Shown here: piece by piece, positions 1 through 6,336 of the stretch
How the letters are laid out: each line of letters begins with the position of its first letter
Position numbering within the stretch: the stretch's first letter is position 1
NCBI GenBank assembly: GCA_021821225.1
Contig: JAKACR010000060.1
Span: 1 to 11,695 of the forward strand
Source: Bacillota bacterium
Lineage (GTDB): Bacteria; Bacillota; Bacilli; Alicyclobacillales; SLC66
Reading direction: 5' to 3'
DNA length: 11,695 bases
The notes under the pieces: generated by a model
Databases searched by the model: none
Told to the model about the DNA's origin: nothing
The model's input: only the letters and a program-made list of their open reading frames with translations
Made by a program: the position numbers and the translations under genes

Positions 1-25
1 GCCACTTGTCCACCCCCCCTCTTTA

Positions 26-140
26 AGAGGTTGTTCAAAAAGGAGCCAGAACTCCCGGGCGCATGGCTGCGTCATCGCCAGAAACGCTCCCTCACGTACC
101 CCAAAACGTACGCTCAGTCCGCATTTCCGGCTGCGTCATC
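26..140 (-). repeat. Dispersed repeat, left copy, overlapping the ferredoxin stop
   Basis: Positions 26-74, read on the minus strand, match 11532-11580 read on the plus strand at 43 of 49 positions. The outer 18 bases (26-43 and 11563-11580) are perfect inverted copies. The left copy appears longer. GGCTGCGTCATC occurs twice in direct orientation (65-76 and 129-140), with a small inverted repeat CGTAC/GTACG (95-99 and 108-112) between them. The second 12-mer contains the stop codon of the ferredoxin gene (136-138), so the repeat has contributed the end of that gene or abuts it exactly. I do not recognise a named family. It could be a miniature mobile element or a terminator-carrying intergenic repeat. 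Confidence 0.65.
37..55 (-). terminator. Intrinsic terminator after the ferredoxin gene
   Basis: Read on the minus strand, GGAG, a six-base loop TTCTGG and CTCC are followed directly by TTTTT. It lies about 80 bases past the ferredoxin stop and inside the repeat. The stem is only four pairs but can gain from the surrounding CCCGGG. It would end the CNNM-ferredoxin transcript. Confidence 0.5.
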
Positions 141-537
141 CCCTGTCCGTATCTGAACTAGCCGCCTCCATCGCACTGGCGGGGCGCTCCGTCTGCTGCG
201 CGGCTCTTTGCGCCGCCAGCAATTCCCGCACCACCCGGCGCAGCGGCTCCTCCGGGACCGTGACCGTCGCCGGCCCCGTCAACACACACTGGCAGGCGAG
301 CCGGAAGCCCTCCGCCAGTCTGGCCTCTGTCAGATGGCGCATCTCCAGTTTATTGGGCAACGAAAGTTCTGTCCTGCTGTCGACCACGACCTTGCACGTA
401 CCGCATGCGCCATGGCCGCCGCATTTGTGCGGAAGGTTGACCTTTCCTCCAAGAGCCGCCTCCAGGATCGTGATCCCCCGCTGCACGGCGATTTCAGCCC
501 GCTGCGGCTGAAATCGCACAGCTACTTTATCTGTCAT
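136..537 (-). CDS. [2Fe-2S] ferredoxin
   Basis: A 133-residue small electron carrier of the 2Fe-2S ferredoxin fold, expected in the cytoplasm. The cluster ligands are visible as C39-x5-C45-x2-C48 (KCGGHGACGTCKV) and a distant cysteine in RLACQC at C82 (C84 is also present). This spacing resembles adrenodoxin-type and Bacillus-type ferredoxins more than plant-type ones. About the last 30 residues, after VPEEPLRR, are Ala/Gln/Ser-rich and look disordered. The start at 537 is chosen because GGAG lies 6 bases upstream. The alternative ATG at 543 directly abuts that GGAG, and the longer upstream reading runs into the preceding gene. It begins 32 bases after the CNNM stop, so the two are probably co-transcribed. 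The redox partner is not identifiable. The stop codon lies in a repeat, so the C-terminal tail may not be ancestral. Confidence 0.88.
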   Translation of the reverse strand: MTDKVAVRFQPQRAEIAVQRGITILEAALGGKVNLPHKCGGHGACGTCKVVVDSRTELSLPNKLEMRHLTEARLAEGFRLACQCVLTGPATVTVPEEPLRRVVRELLAAQRAAQQTERPASAMEAASSDTDRG

Positions 538-569
538 ATGCATCTCCACGTTCTGTGAGCGTCTGTTGT

Positions 570-1982
570 CTATTCTCCCGATGCTTCGATCTCCGCGGCG
601 GGCGCCGGGAGATATACGTGCAGGCGCGTAATGCGGAGATTCTCCGTCTCCGCCACGATGAAGCGCGCCCCGTCCCAGTCCACCTGGAGACCGACGCGCG
701 GTTCCTCGGACAACTGTGAATACACCCATCCGCCGACCGTATCCACTTCCTCGTCGGAAAGATGAAATCCGAAGGAATCGTTCACTTCCTCAATCAACAG
801 CCGGGCGTCAATGGAATAATACCCTTCGAGTTCTTCAATCAGTGCACGTTCTTCGTCAAACTCGTCCTGGATCTCTCCCACCAGTTCCTCAATCACGTCT
901 TCGAGCGTCACCATACCGGCCGTCCCGCCGTACTCGTCGATGACGATCGCCAAACTGGCCCGTTCGCGCTGCAATACCCTTAACACATCGTCAATCCCCA
1001 TCGCTTCCGGCACCGTGATCACCTTGCGGGCAATGGCGCGGATGTCCGCCTCTTTGTTCACTCCGACTTCCAGCGCGTGGCTGAAAAGATCCTTGCTGTG
1101 GATCATCCCGACGACATGGTCCTTGTCGTCTTCACACAACGGAAAGCGCGTGTAGCGCGCCTCCCGTACAATACCCAACGATTCAGAGAGCGTTTGATCC
1201 GTAAACAGGCAGAGCATATCCGTGCGCGGAACCATGATCTCCCGCGCCACGCGGTCGCCAAACGAGAAGACGTTGTCAAACAGTTCCCGCTCGGTTTCAT
1301 CAATCATACCGCTCTCATGGCTCTGCGACACGATCATGCGCAGTTCTTCCTGTGAATGCGCCAAGCCGACCCCGCTCACCGCGGAGACGCCAAAACTGCG
1401 CAAAACCCCCGCCGCCGTAGCGTTGAGCAGCCAGATGGCCGGAAACATCGCCCTGTAAAACACCTTCAATGGCCGCGCACTGAGCAAAACCCACCGTTCG
1501 GCATTGGCGATTGCAAGGGACTTCGGAGCCAGTTCACCAAACACGATCTGCAGAAACGTCACACCGAGAAAAGCCAAAACCCCAGCCACAACTTGCCAAA
1601 AACTAGCCGGGAGCGCGTGAAGCCGGGCAAACACAAACACAAGCAGGGGCGCCACCGAACGCTGCGCTGTCCAGCCCAAGCCGAGCGAAGCCAGGGTGAT
1701 GCCAAGTTGCGTGGCAGATAGATAGCCGTCAATATGGGTCAAGACGTCCAGAGCATGTTTTGCTGCTCGGTCTCCCTGTTGCGCATACTGTTCGACCCTC
1801 GTCCGGCGGGCCCGCACCACGGCGAACTCCACCGCGACAAACAATCCGTTCAGGATCACAAGCAACAGAGCCCACAGCAGATCCACGATTTCATAGGTGG
1901 ATATACCCACGCGCTTTCCGAGCGCCCCCTCCCGCAGCCACTGCTCTCTGACCGGATCGCCGCGTCGGAATTTCACCTCCAC
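570..1982 (-). CDS. CNNM/CorC (HlyC) family membrane protein with CBS pair
   Basis: A 470-residue integral membrane protein of the CNNM/CorC family (often annotated hemolysin family protein, relatives of YhdP/YugS and MpfA), implicated in Mg2+ export or homeostasis. The N-terminal CNNM domain (about 33-210) has hydrophobic segments near 33-55, 86-118, 128-150 and 170-195 and the signature FGELAPKSLA (148-157). SQEELRMIV (210-218) leads into a CBS pair (about 245-365) with REIMVPRTDM (247-256) and VIDEYGGTAGMVTLEDVIEE (347-366). A CorC_HlyC domain follows (about 385-460). Length is normal. The start is uncertain. The GTG at 1982 has only a weak upstream AGG, GGAGGTG follows it immediately, and GTG at 1910 is a possible shorter start that keeps all membrane segments. 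It shares a transcript with the downstream ferredoxin, an uncommon pairing. Confidence 0.93.
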   Translation of the reverse strand: MEVKFRRGDPVREQWLREGALGKRVGISTYEIVDLLWALLLVILNGLFVAVEFAVVRARRTRVEQYAQQGDRAAKHALDVLTHIDGYLSATQLGITLASLGLGWTAQRSVAPLLVFVFARLHALPASFWQVVAGVLAFLGVTFLQIVFGELAPKSLAIANAERWVLLSARPLKVFYRAMFPAIWLLNATAAGVLRSFGVSAVSGVGLAHSQEELRMIVSQSHESGMIDETERELFDNVFSFGDRVAREIMVPRTDMLCLFTDQTLSESLGIVREARYTRFPLCEDDKDHVVGMIHSKDLFSHALEVGVNKEADIRAIARKVITVPEAMGIDDVLRVLQRERASLAIVIDEYGGTAGMVTLEDVIEELVGEIQDEFDEERALIEELEGYYSIDARLLIEEVNDSFGFHLSDEEVDTVGGWVYSQLSEEPRVGLQVDWDGARFIVAETENLRITRLHVYLPAPAAEIEASGE

Positions 1983-1990
1983 GCGAACCT

Positions 1991-1999
1991 AGTATATCA
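1991..1999 (-). promoter_or_regulatory. Extended -10 promoter of the CNNM-ferredoxin operon
   Basis: The minus strand reads TGATATACT, an extended -10 (TGnTATACT). No convincing -35 lies 16-18 bases upstream. If used, transcription would start at about the annotated GTG (1982), which favours a start codon further in, such as GTG at 1910, or a different promoter. Confidence 0.4.
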
Positions 2000-2054
2000 C
2001 AGTGGGGTGGAACCATCACGCACCACCCGACAACGCGGGTGATGGCGTCCGCGC

Positions 2055-2078
2055 TTTGGCTTATCACTGCTCCCTTAG
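2055..2078. repeat. Copy of the TTATCACTGYTCCCCTA motif abutting a stop codon
   Basis: The motif TTATCACTGCTCCCTTAG (2061-2078) is nearly identical to 5519-5536, and the shared stretch begins at TTTGG in both. In both places its end contains the stop codon of a minus-strand gene, here the enoyl-CoA hydratase TAA (2075-2077). No inverted partner is visible within about 150 bases, so this looks like a half element. Confidence 0.55.
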
Positions 2079-2854
2079 CGGTCCTGCACACGGGGAGCGC
2101 GCTTTTCCAGAAAAGCTTCGATCCCTTCCCGGCTGTCCCCTGTCTGGAACACTTCCGCAAACAAATCAATCTCCAGAGCCAGAGCGTTCGCCAAAGGCAG
2201 ATCCGCTCCGGCGCCGACGGCGCGCTTGATGCGCGACACCGCCTGGGGGCTGCGCGCCGCGATGGTTTGTCCGAGCGCAGATGCCGCCTCAATCGCGCCG
2301 CCCGGTCTGACGACAGCGTTCACCAATCCCCATTGTTCCGCCGTCGCGGCGGAAACCGGATCACCCGTGAAAAGCAATTGCTTCGCCCGTGCGGCGCCGA
2401 TCAACCGCGGCAGGCGCTGCGTACCGCCGGCCCCAGGCAGTATCCCGAGCTTGACTTCCGGCAGCCCCAGTTGGGCCGTCTCGTCCGCGATACGCAGGTC
2501 ACAACTGAGCGCCAGTTCCAGTCCTCCGCCCAGTACAAATCCGTGCAGAGCCGCGATCACAGGCCGCGGAAACCGTTCCACACGGTTCATCAGCGCGTGC
2601 AGATCCGCAGCAAAGCGGGAGGTTTCTTCCGAACGGCCGAGCAGTTCAGGAAACTCCTTGATATCCGCTCCGGCCACAAAGGCGCGCGGACCCGCTCCCG
2701 CCAGCACGACCACCCGCACATCCGCACGCCGTTCGAGCTCGTCAAGCACGGCGAGCAGTTCCTTGACTACCGTCGCACAAAGCACATTGACGGGCGGATT
2801 GTCGATCGTCACGATGGCCGTATGGCCTTCTGTCAGCCAGCGGACCCGTTCCAC
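2075..2854 (-). CDS. Enoyl-CoA hydratase/isomerase (crotonase) family protein
   Basis: A 259-residue crotonase-fold enzyme, predicted to hydrate trans-2-enoyl-CoA to 3-hydroxyacyl-CoA in fatty-acid or related acyl-CoA degradation. Visible are the oxyanion-hole/CoA segment FVAGADIKEF (about 59-68) and HGFVLGGGLELALSCDLRIA (about 104-123), with the first catalytic Glu at about 113. PEVKLGILPGAGGTQRLPR follows, with the second catalytic Glu at about 133. Both glutamates typical of true hydratases are present, so hydratase activity is likelier than simple isomerase activity. The start is GTG at 2854 because GAGGGGAG lies just upstream and the length then matches the usual 257-260 residues. The ATG at 2878 lacks a ribosome binding site. 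It is the last gene after the KipA-like and small membrane protein genes. Physiological substrate unknown. Confidence 0.93.
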   Translation of the reverse strand: MERVRWLTEGHTAIVTIDNPPVNVLCATVVKELLAVLDELERRADVRVVVLAGAGPRAFVAGADIKEFPELLGRSEETSRFAADLHALMNRVERFPRPVIAALHGFVLGGGLELALSCDLRIADETAQLGLPEVKLGILPGAGGTQRLPRLIGAARAKQLLFTGDPVSAATAEQWGLVNAVVRPGGAIEAASALGQTIAARSPQAVSRIKRAVGAGADLPLANALALEIDLFAEVFQTGDSREGIEAFLEKRAPRVQDR

Positions 2855-2913
2855 GGCACTCCCCTCTTTCTTTCGCATATGCCGAATGGATCGATTTCAT
2901 GTGCGATCGGCAC

Positions 2914-3084
2914 TCACCTGAACCAAAAGTAGCGGATCACCACGATGATGACGAGCGCCAGCGCTACCACATCAAAAATTTGTTCCACAAGCAGCCAGTG
3001 GAACTGGCCTCCGAGCAAGCCACCACTTTCTGCAAGTGCCAGTGCGACCGACACAATCATCCAGTTCTTGATCCCTCGATTCAT
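2914..3084 (-). CDS. Small hydrophobic membrane protein, 56 residues
   Basis: This short frame is supported by position and signals. ATG at 3084 is preceded by GAGGTG with a 5-base gap, it starts 29 bases after the KipA-like stop, and its stop is 59 bases before the hydratase start. The protein begins MNRGIKNWMIVSVALALAES, a positively charged start running into a hydrophobic helix (about 8-19). A short Gly-rich turn (GGLLGGQ) follows, then a second strongly hydrophobic helix (about 31-50) ending in the aromatic/basic tail RYFWFR. Two membrane passes with the N-terminus inside, or one pass after a peripheral helix, are possible. I recognise no family. It may be a membrane anchor or accessory subunit for a neighbour, but nothing in the sequence proves this. 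Confidence 0.72.
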   Translation of the reverse strand: MNRGIKNWMIVSVALALAESGGLLGGQFHWLLVEQIFDVVALALVIIVVIRYFWFR

Positions 3085-3113
3085 ACTGGCACCTCAAAAT
3101 AATTTCTGAAAGT

Positions 3114-4139
3114 TCAATCTCCTGCTGTCCCCGCGAGACGTAACAGTTGTTGCAGCAGCCTGTCCACACGCTCCTCCTGCCCGTACGCCTGCATGGCCTC
3201 CACGCGATCGACTGGCCGCAAGACGAGAGAGCCCCCCGGTTTGAGCCAGGCCAGCCTTCTCCAGTCGGCCGCGATCACGGAGCCAAGGCGCGGATACCCG
3301 CCCATCGTCTGTCGGTCATGGCGCAGAATCATCGGCCGTCCGCCTGTCGGCCACTGAATGAGCCCTGTGACAGTCGGTGAAGATTCGGCAAGAGAAACCG
3401 TAGACATCCGCCACTCACGATCACTCTGGAGCGGCGTCAGTCGCACAGCCTGACGGTCCATCTGCGAAGAAACGCCAAACCGCCACACAGGCTCCCCGCG
3501 AAGCTCCACCGCCCCGTCGACCCCATGAACGTTTTGCCTGATGGCTTCGTACTCGGGTCCGGCCATGAATCGCAACGGCACGTCGTCTTTCGGAACCTGG
3601 ACATACTGCGTGACCCGCGTCCCAAGCAGGATCAGCTTTCGCCCCGCCGCAGACGGAGTATCCGTAAACCGCAGCGCCACTGCATCGCCATCCGCCATCC
3701 GTCGCACCATAGGCCCGCGATGGTGAAGACCGTCATCCGCCGGATCGGCCAGATCCGCCTGTGCGGTGAGATACGTCGGACCGCAGGAAGGGGCTGGCCC
3801 GAGCCGCAATGTCGCGCCGCCCTGCGCCTGAAAGCAGCATCCCAGCACACCGCCGGCGCTGGCCGGAAGTGCTTCCCCGGACAACCGCACCTCCCGGACC
3901 GCCCCGAGTAAAACCACGCGCATCGGCCGACTGATGCGCAGCACAAAAGGCAGCGGTCCGATCTCCAGCCACCACGGCTTGCCGCCGTCCGTCCGTCCCG
4001 TCCACGCCCACGCGGCCAAGGCGGCGCGCTTGTCAAGCGGTCCGCCCTCCGGGAGGCCGTACTGCGCCCAACCACGGACGCCGCGATCGATCAGCCACGA
4101 CAATCCCGCGCGCTCAATTATCAGTCGCACATCAGACAC
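3114..4139 (-). CDS. KipA/PxpC-like protein (5-oxoprolinase subunit C / urea amidolyase-related)
   Basis: A 341-residue member of the carboxyltransferase-domain family that includes KipA, YbgK/PxpC and the C-terminal part of urea carboxylase. PxpC works with PxpA and PxpB in ATP-dependent hydrolysis of 5-oxoproline. Family marks are AGLSWLIDRGVRGWAQYGLP (11-30, usually GxxxxxQDxGRxGxxxxG[VI]P), EGGPLD (31-36, usually xSGAMD), FMAGPEYEA (191-199), SSQMDRQAVRL (224-234) and the strong C-terminal block TGLIQWPTGGRPMIL/DRQTMGGYPRLGSVIAADW (258-293). Several positions depart from the common form, so it belongs to a diverged branch. Unusually, no PxpB/KipI or PxpA/LamB partner is next to it. The start is GTG, and GTG at 4130, nine bases after GGCGG, is an alternative three residues in. 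Confidence 0.87.
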   Translation of the reverse strand: MSDVRLIIERAGLSWLIDRGVRGWAQYGLPEGGPLDKRAALAAWAWTGRTDGGKPWWLEIGPLPFVLRISRPMRVVLLGAVREVRLSGEALPASAGGVLGCCFQAQGGATLRLGPAPSCGPTYLTAQADLADPADDGLHHRGPMVRRMADGDAVALRFTDTPSAAGRKLILLGTRVTQYVQVPKDDVPLRFMAGPEYEAIRQNVHGVDGAVELRGEPVWRFGVSSQMDRQAVRLTPLQSDREWRMSTVSLAESSPTVTGLIQWPTGGRPMILRHDRQTMGGYPRLGSVIAADWRRLAWLKPGGSLVLRPVDRVEAMQAYGQEERVDRLLQQLLRLAGTAGD

Positions 4140-4202
4140 CCGCCGTGAACGCTGTTCAATGACTCATTTCCGGAATCTGGGTTATCGCATGCCTTCAGTC
4201 GC

Positions 4203-4231
4203 AGTATACCACTGCATGACGCATTTGGCAT
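4203..4231 (-). promoter_or_regulatory. Promoter of the KipA-like gene group
   Basis: On the minus strand, ATGCCA (4 of 6 to TTGACA) is separated by 17 bases from TATACT, which is also an extended -10 (TGGTATACT). Transcription would start near 4196, giving a leader of about 57 bases. It is back to back with the promoter of the plus-strand zinc-ribbon gene about 100 bases away. Confidence 0.65.
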
Positions 4232-4302
4232 ACACCACAACTCCGCGCGAGGGCGGGTGAGTCTGCGGCGCGGGTGCGGCTCTCAGACCGGGCCGGCAAA
4301 TC

Positions 4303-4311
4303 TGGTATAAT
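4303..4311 (+). promoter_or_regulatory. Extended -10 promoter of the zinc-ribbon gene
   Basis: TGGTATAAT is a perfect extended -10. The -35 region about 17 bases upstream (TCAGAC) is poor, as is common for extended -10 promoters. Transcription would begin near 4318, about 43 bases before the ATG. Confidence 0.7.
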
Positions 4312-4360
4312 CGGATCGGCAGACAGACTGAGCAAACAGACTGAATGGGAGGCGCGCGCA

Positions 4361-4576
4361 ATGGCGGATAGCAACGCGCATGCAATTGAATGTGCAAAAT
4401 GCGGCGGCAAATGGTTTCAGGAAGACAGAATCGTCCAGTTGAACGCAAGCGTCATGGTCACCCGCGGCATGAAAGTTCCCGCGCAGACCGTCGCCGTCCG
4501 TTATCAGTACACATGTGTAGCTTGTCGGCACGTCGTCGATGAGCACTTCGTGCAAGGGCAGCTCGCGGCAGAGTAA
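4361..4576 (+). CDS. Small zinc-ribbon protein of unknown function
   Basis: A 71-residue protein with two CxxC knuckles, C11-x2-C14 (ECAKCGGKW) and C52-x2-C55 (YTCVACRHVV), 37 residues apart. This is the layout of a zinc ribbon binding one zinc. The start at 4361 is set by GGGAGG eight bases upstream. An in-frame upstream ATG at 4274 lies before the promoter and has no ribosome binding site. The segment between the knuckles is rich in Val/Gln and could form the beta strands of the ribbon. It is the only plus-strand gene here and has its own promoter. Possible roles include nucleic-acid or protein binding, but no specific function can be assigned. Confidence 0.8.
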   Translation: MADSNAHAIECAKCGGKWFQEDRIVQLNASVMVTRGMKVPAQTVAVRYQYTCVACRHVVDEHFVQGQLAAE

Positions 4577-4596
4577 CCGCGAATAACGCCCGCATA

Positions 4597-4662
4597 CCGT
4601 CGCGGGCGCCGGCGCGCGGACGGACTCAAACAGCCGGCCGGATACGGACCGCCCCGCGACGG
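4597..4662. terminator. Possible bidirectional terminator or intergenic inverted repeat
   Basis: CCGTCGCGGG (4597-4606) and CCCGCGACGG (4653-4662) form a perfect 10-bp inverted repeat around a G+C-rich 46-base loop containing further self-complementary stretches. It lies between the convergent ends of the zinc-ribbon gene and the YuiH-like gene. No T-run follows on either strand, so a classical intrinsic terminator is not shown. Confidence 0.35.
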
Positions 4663-4670
4663 GCCGGATT

Positions 4671-5354
4671 TCACGGGCTTCCCGTCAACCCTCGCTTGCG
4701 CTCGACATCCTTTCGCCACGCGTCCAGCAGTTCCGGCGAATCGTCGCCGAACCATGCCGGATCATCGCGAAAGCGCTGGCCATCCGGATTGGACTCATCC
4801 GTCACCCAGGGGTCTCCGAGCATGTGATAGCCCCGCTCCTCCCAGAATCCCGGACTGTCCTCCGCCATGAATTCGACGCCGCGGACCCATTTCGCGCTCT
4901 TCCAAAAATACAGGTGCGGCACGACGAGACGAAGCGGATAGCCGTGCTCGGGCGTGAGCGTTTCGCCGTTGTGCGCATGGGCGAACATCACCCCGGACCG
5001 CAGCAGCTCTTTGAGCGGAAGATTGGCCGTAAAGCCGTTTTCCGCCTCCACCATCGCGTATTGCGCATCCGTCCGCGGCTTGCACAATTCAAAGATGACG
5101 CGAAACGGCACGCCGGTAAAGACGTTGTCAAAGCGGGACCATGTCGTGACACAGTGGATGTCGCAGCGATAATCCATTTTCGGCAACGCCATGAACTCTT
5201 TCCACGACAGGGTGACCTCCCGCTCCACCAGGCCGTGCATGCGAAATGTCCATCGTTCCAGATCTGCCCGCGGCACCGCGCCGGCGTGCAGGATCGGCCA
5301 ACGCTCCGTCAGATACTGCCCCTTGGGAAGGCGGGGCTTTGCACGCTCCACCAT
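4671..5354 (-). CDS. YuiH-like molybdopterin-dependent oxidoreductase (sulfite oxidase fold)
   Basis: A 227-residue protein of the oxidoreductase molybdopterin-binding domain family, closest by eye to the Bacillus YuiH type. The probable molybdenum ligand is C68 in DIHCVTTWSR (65-74). Further family blocks are NGFTANLPL (106-114), FAHAHNGETLTPEHGYPLRL (124-143), VPHLYFWKSAKWVRGVEFM (145-163) and PGFWEERGYHMLGDPW (168-183). It has no haem domain, no Mo-cofactor dimerisation domain and no Tat-type twin-arginine leader, so it is predicted cytoplasmic. Substrate unknown. The start is uncertain. ATG at 5354 has AGGAG at a long 12-base distance, while a CTG at 5396, five bases after a strong AGGAGG, would add 14 residues including two in-frame copies of QESENN. 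The frame is open back to TAG at 5411-5409. Confidence 0.9.
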   Translation of the reverse strand: MVERAKPRLPKGQYLTERWPILHAGAVPRADLERWTFRMHGLVEREVTLSWKEFMALPKMDYRCDIHCVTTWSRFDNVFTGVPFRVIFELCKPRTDAQYAMVEAENGFTANLPLKELLRSGVMFAHAHNGETLTPEHGYPLRLVVPHLYFWKSAKWVRGVEFMAEDSPGFWEERGYHMLGDPWVTDESNPDGQRFRDDPAWFGDDSPELLDAWRKDVERKRGLTGSP

Positions 5355-5390
5355 GTTGTTCTCACTCTCCTGGTTGTTCTCACTCTCCTG
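5355..5390. repeat. Perfect 18-bp tandem duplication at a gene start
   Basis: GTTGTTCTCACTCTCCTG occurs twice head to tail (5355-5372 and 5373-5390) directly before the YuiH-like ATG. On the minus strand each unit carries AGGAG and, in the gene's frame, codes QESENN. The unit length is a multiple of three, so it is silent for frame. Confidence 0.9.
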
Positions 5391-5409
5391 GTCGGTCAGG
5401 CATACCTCC

Positions 5410-5535
5410 TAGGGGAACAGTGATAAAGTCCGCAGAGTAGGCGATCTGGTTCCAGATATAGCGTTTGAGGTTTCAGTCAAACGCTATATCTACGGTCACT
5501 CGCCTGCCGGAATTTGGTTTATCACTGCTCCCCTA
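5410..5535. repeat. 126-bp nested palindromic element
   Basis: The outer arms are TAGGGGAACAGTGATAAA (5410-5427) and TTTATCACTGCTCCCCTA (5518-5535), 17 of 18 pairs. Middle arms are AGGCGA/TCGCCT (5439-5444 and 5500-5505). The inner arms AGATATAGCGTTTGA/TCAAACGCTATATCT (5454-5468 and 5477-5491) form 15 perfect pairs around the loop GGTTTCAG. The whole can fold into one long interrupted hairpin on either strand. One end contains the nuclease stop codon (5533-5535) and the other abuts the ribosome binding site before the YuiH-like gene. No T-run follows. It could be a miniature mobile element, an mRNA-processing or stabilising hairpin, or a protein binding site. Confidence 0.85.
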
Positions 5536-6279
5536 TCGCAAATCGTCCCGGTGTTCCTGAAACGCCGGACAACGCGAGCGATAGGGGCAGTACTGCGTGC
5601 AAAAAGAACGCGAATACCGCGGCGCGAAGTCCGCCCGTAAAATCTGCTCCCATTTCTCCTTCACCCACTGCACCGCGGCCTGTCTTTCCTCATCGCCGAT
5701 ATCCACCCATTCACGCTGGCCGCGCACGGCAAAATCAAAATAGCCGCTCGCGGCCGTCTCACCGTAGAGATCCCCGCAAGCCAGCGAGTACAGCACGAGC
5801 TGGCGCATCTTCGCGCGGTTGCGACCGGAAAACGGCCTGCCTGTCTTCAGGTCCGCCACAATGTAACCGTACTCGCCGGTGTGAATCACCCTGTCGATAA
5901 ACCCCTTGACAGGCGGCACACCCTGCGCGACCACCTGTTCAAACTCCTGCTCGGACGCCACCACATCCGTCACGCGGTAGCGGCTGAAACGAAACAGTCC
6001 GCTCAAACCCTGGCGATAGAACGTCACCGCTTCCTCGCGGGAAGGAAACTCTCCCGCAATGGCCCGGAAGCCTTCGTCGTAAGCAGCGCGCAATTCCTCA
6101 TAACCGGTTGTTCCGCTGCTTGTGGCATGCCGCTCGTACAGCGTGTGCAGCAGCGTGCCGAAACTGGCGTGGTGTGTCGGCACCGGGTCCTCCGGAGGAA
6201 TGCGCGCGATGTATTCGTAGAAAAAACGCAGACCACACGTTTCAAGCATCGTCAGACGGCTGTAGGACAAATATTCCAT
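5533..6279 (-). CDS. PD-(D/E)XK nuclease, RecB/Cas4-like, with probable Fe-S cluster
   Basis: A 248-residue stand-alone nuclease-domain protein. The opening YLSYSRLTMLETCGLRFFYE is the usual N-terminus of RecB/AddB/Cas4-type nucleases. Catalytic elements in order are GTLLH (41-45, metal-binding His), GFIDR (126-130, Asp 129), VADLKTG (141-147, the D-x-K core with D143 and K145) and QLVLY (160-164). C15 in the first helix and C227, C231 and C237 near the end (FCTQYCPYRSRCP) match the four-cysteine iron-sulfur staple of AddB and Cas4. Nuclease activity on DNA ends or single strands is therefore likely. Start chosen at the ATG that places this block at the N-terminus, with a weak GAG upstream. 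A longer frame upstream overlaps rocA. It follows rocA by 92 bases. No cas, add or helicase gene is nearby, so its process is unknown. Confidence 0.88.
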   Translation of the reverse strand: MEYLSYSRLTMLETCGLRFFYEYIARIPPEDPVPTHHASFGTLLHTLYERHATSSGTTGYEELRAAYDEGFRAIAGEFPSREEAVTFYRQGLSGLFRFSRYRVTDVVASEQEFEQVVAQGVPPVKGFIDRVIHTGEYGYIVADLKTGRPFSGRNRAKMRQLVLYSLACGDLYGETAASGYFDFAVRGQREWVDIGDEERQAAVQWVKEKWEQILRADFAPRYSRSFCTQYCPYRSRCPAFQEHRDDLR

Positions 6280-6336
6280 GTGAAACTCGCGGGTCTCCTG
6301 TCTGCGCAACTCTGGAATTCTGGCAATCTCCCACCC

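Noticed and set aside
1934..1946. CACTGCTC match as another copy of the TTATCACTGYTCCCCTA motif
   Set aside because: Only eight bases match and it lies inside the CNNM coding region; expected by chance.
2039..2932. 297-codon and 231-codon plus-strand frames
   Set aside because: Both are antisense to the enoyl-CoA hydratase and show no family motif.
5355..5390. CRISPR-like repeat
   Set aside because: The two 18-base units are directly adjacent with no spacer and no further copies.
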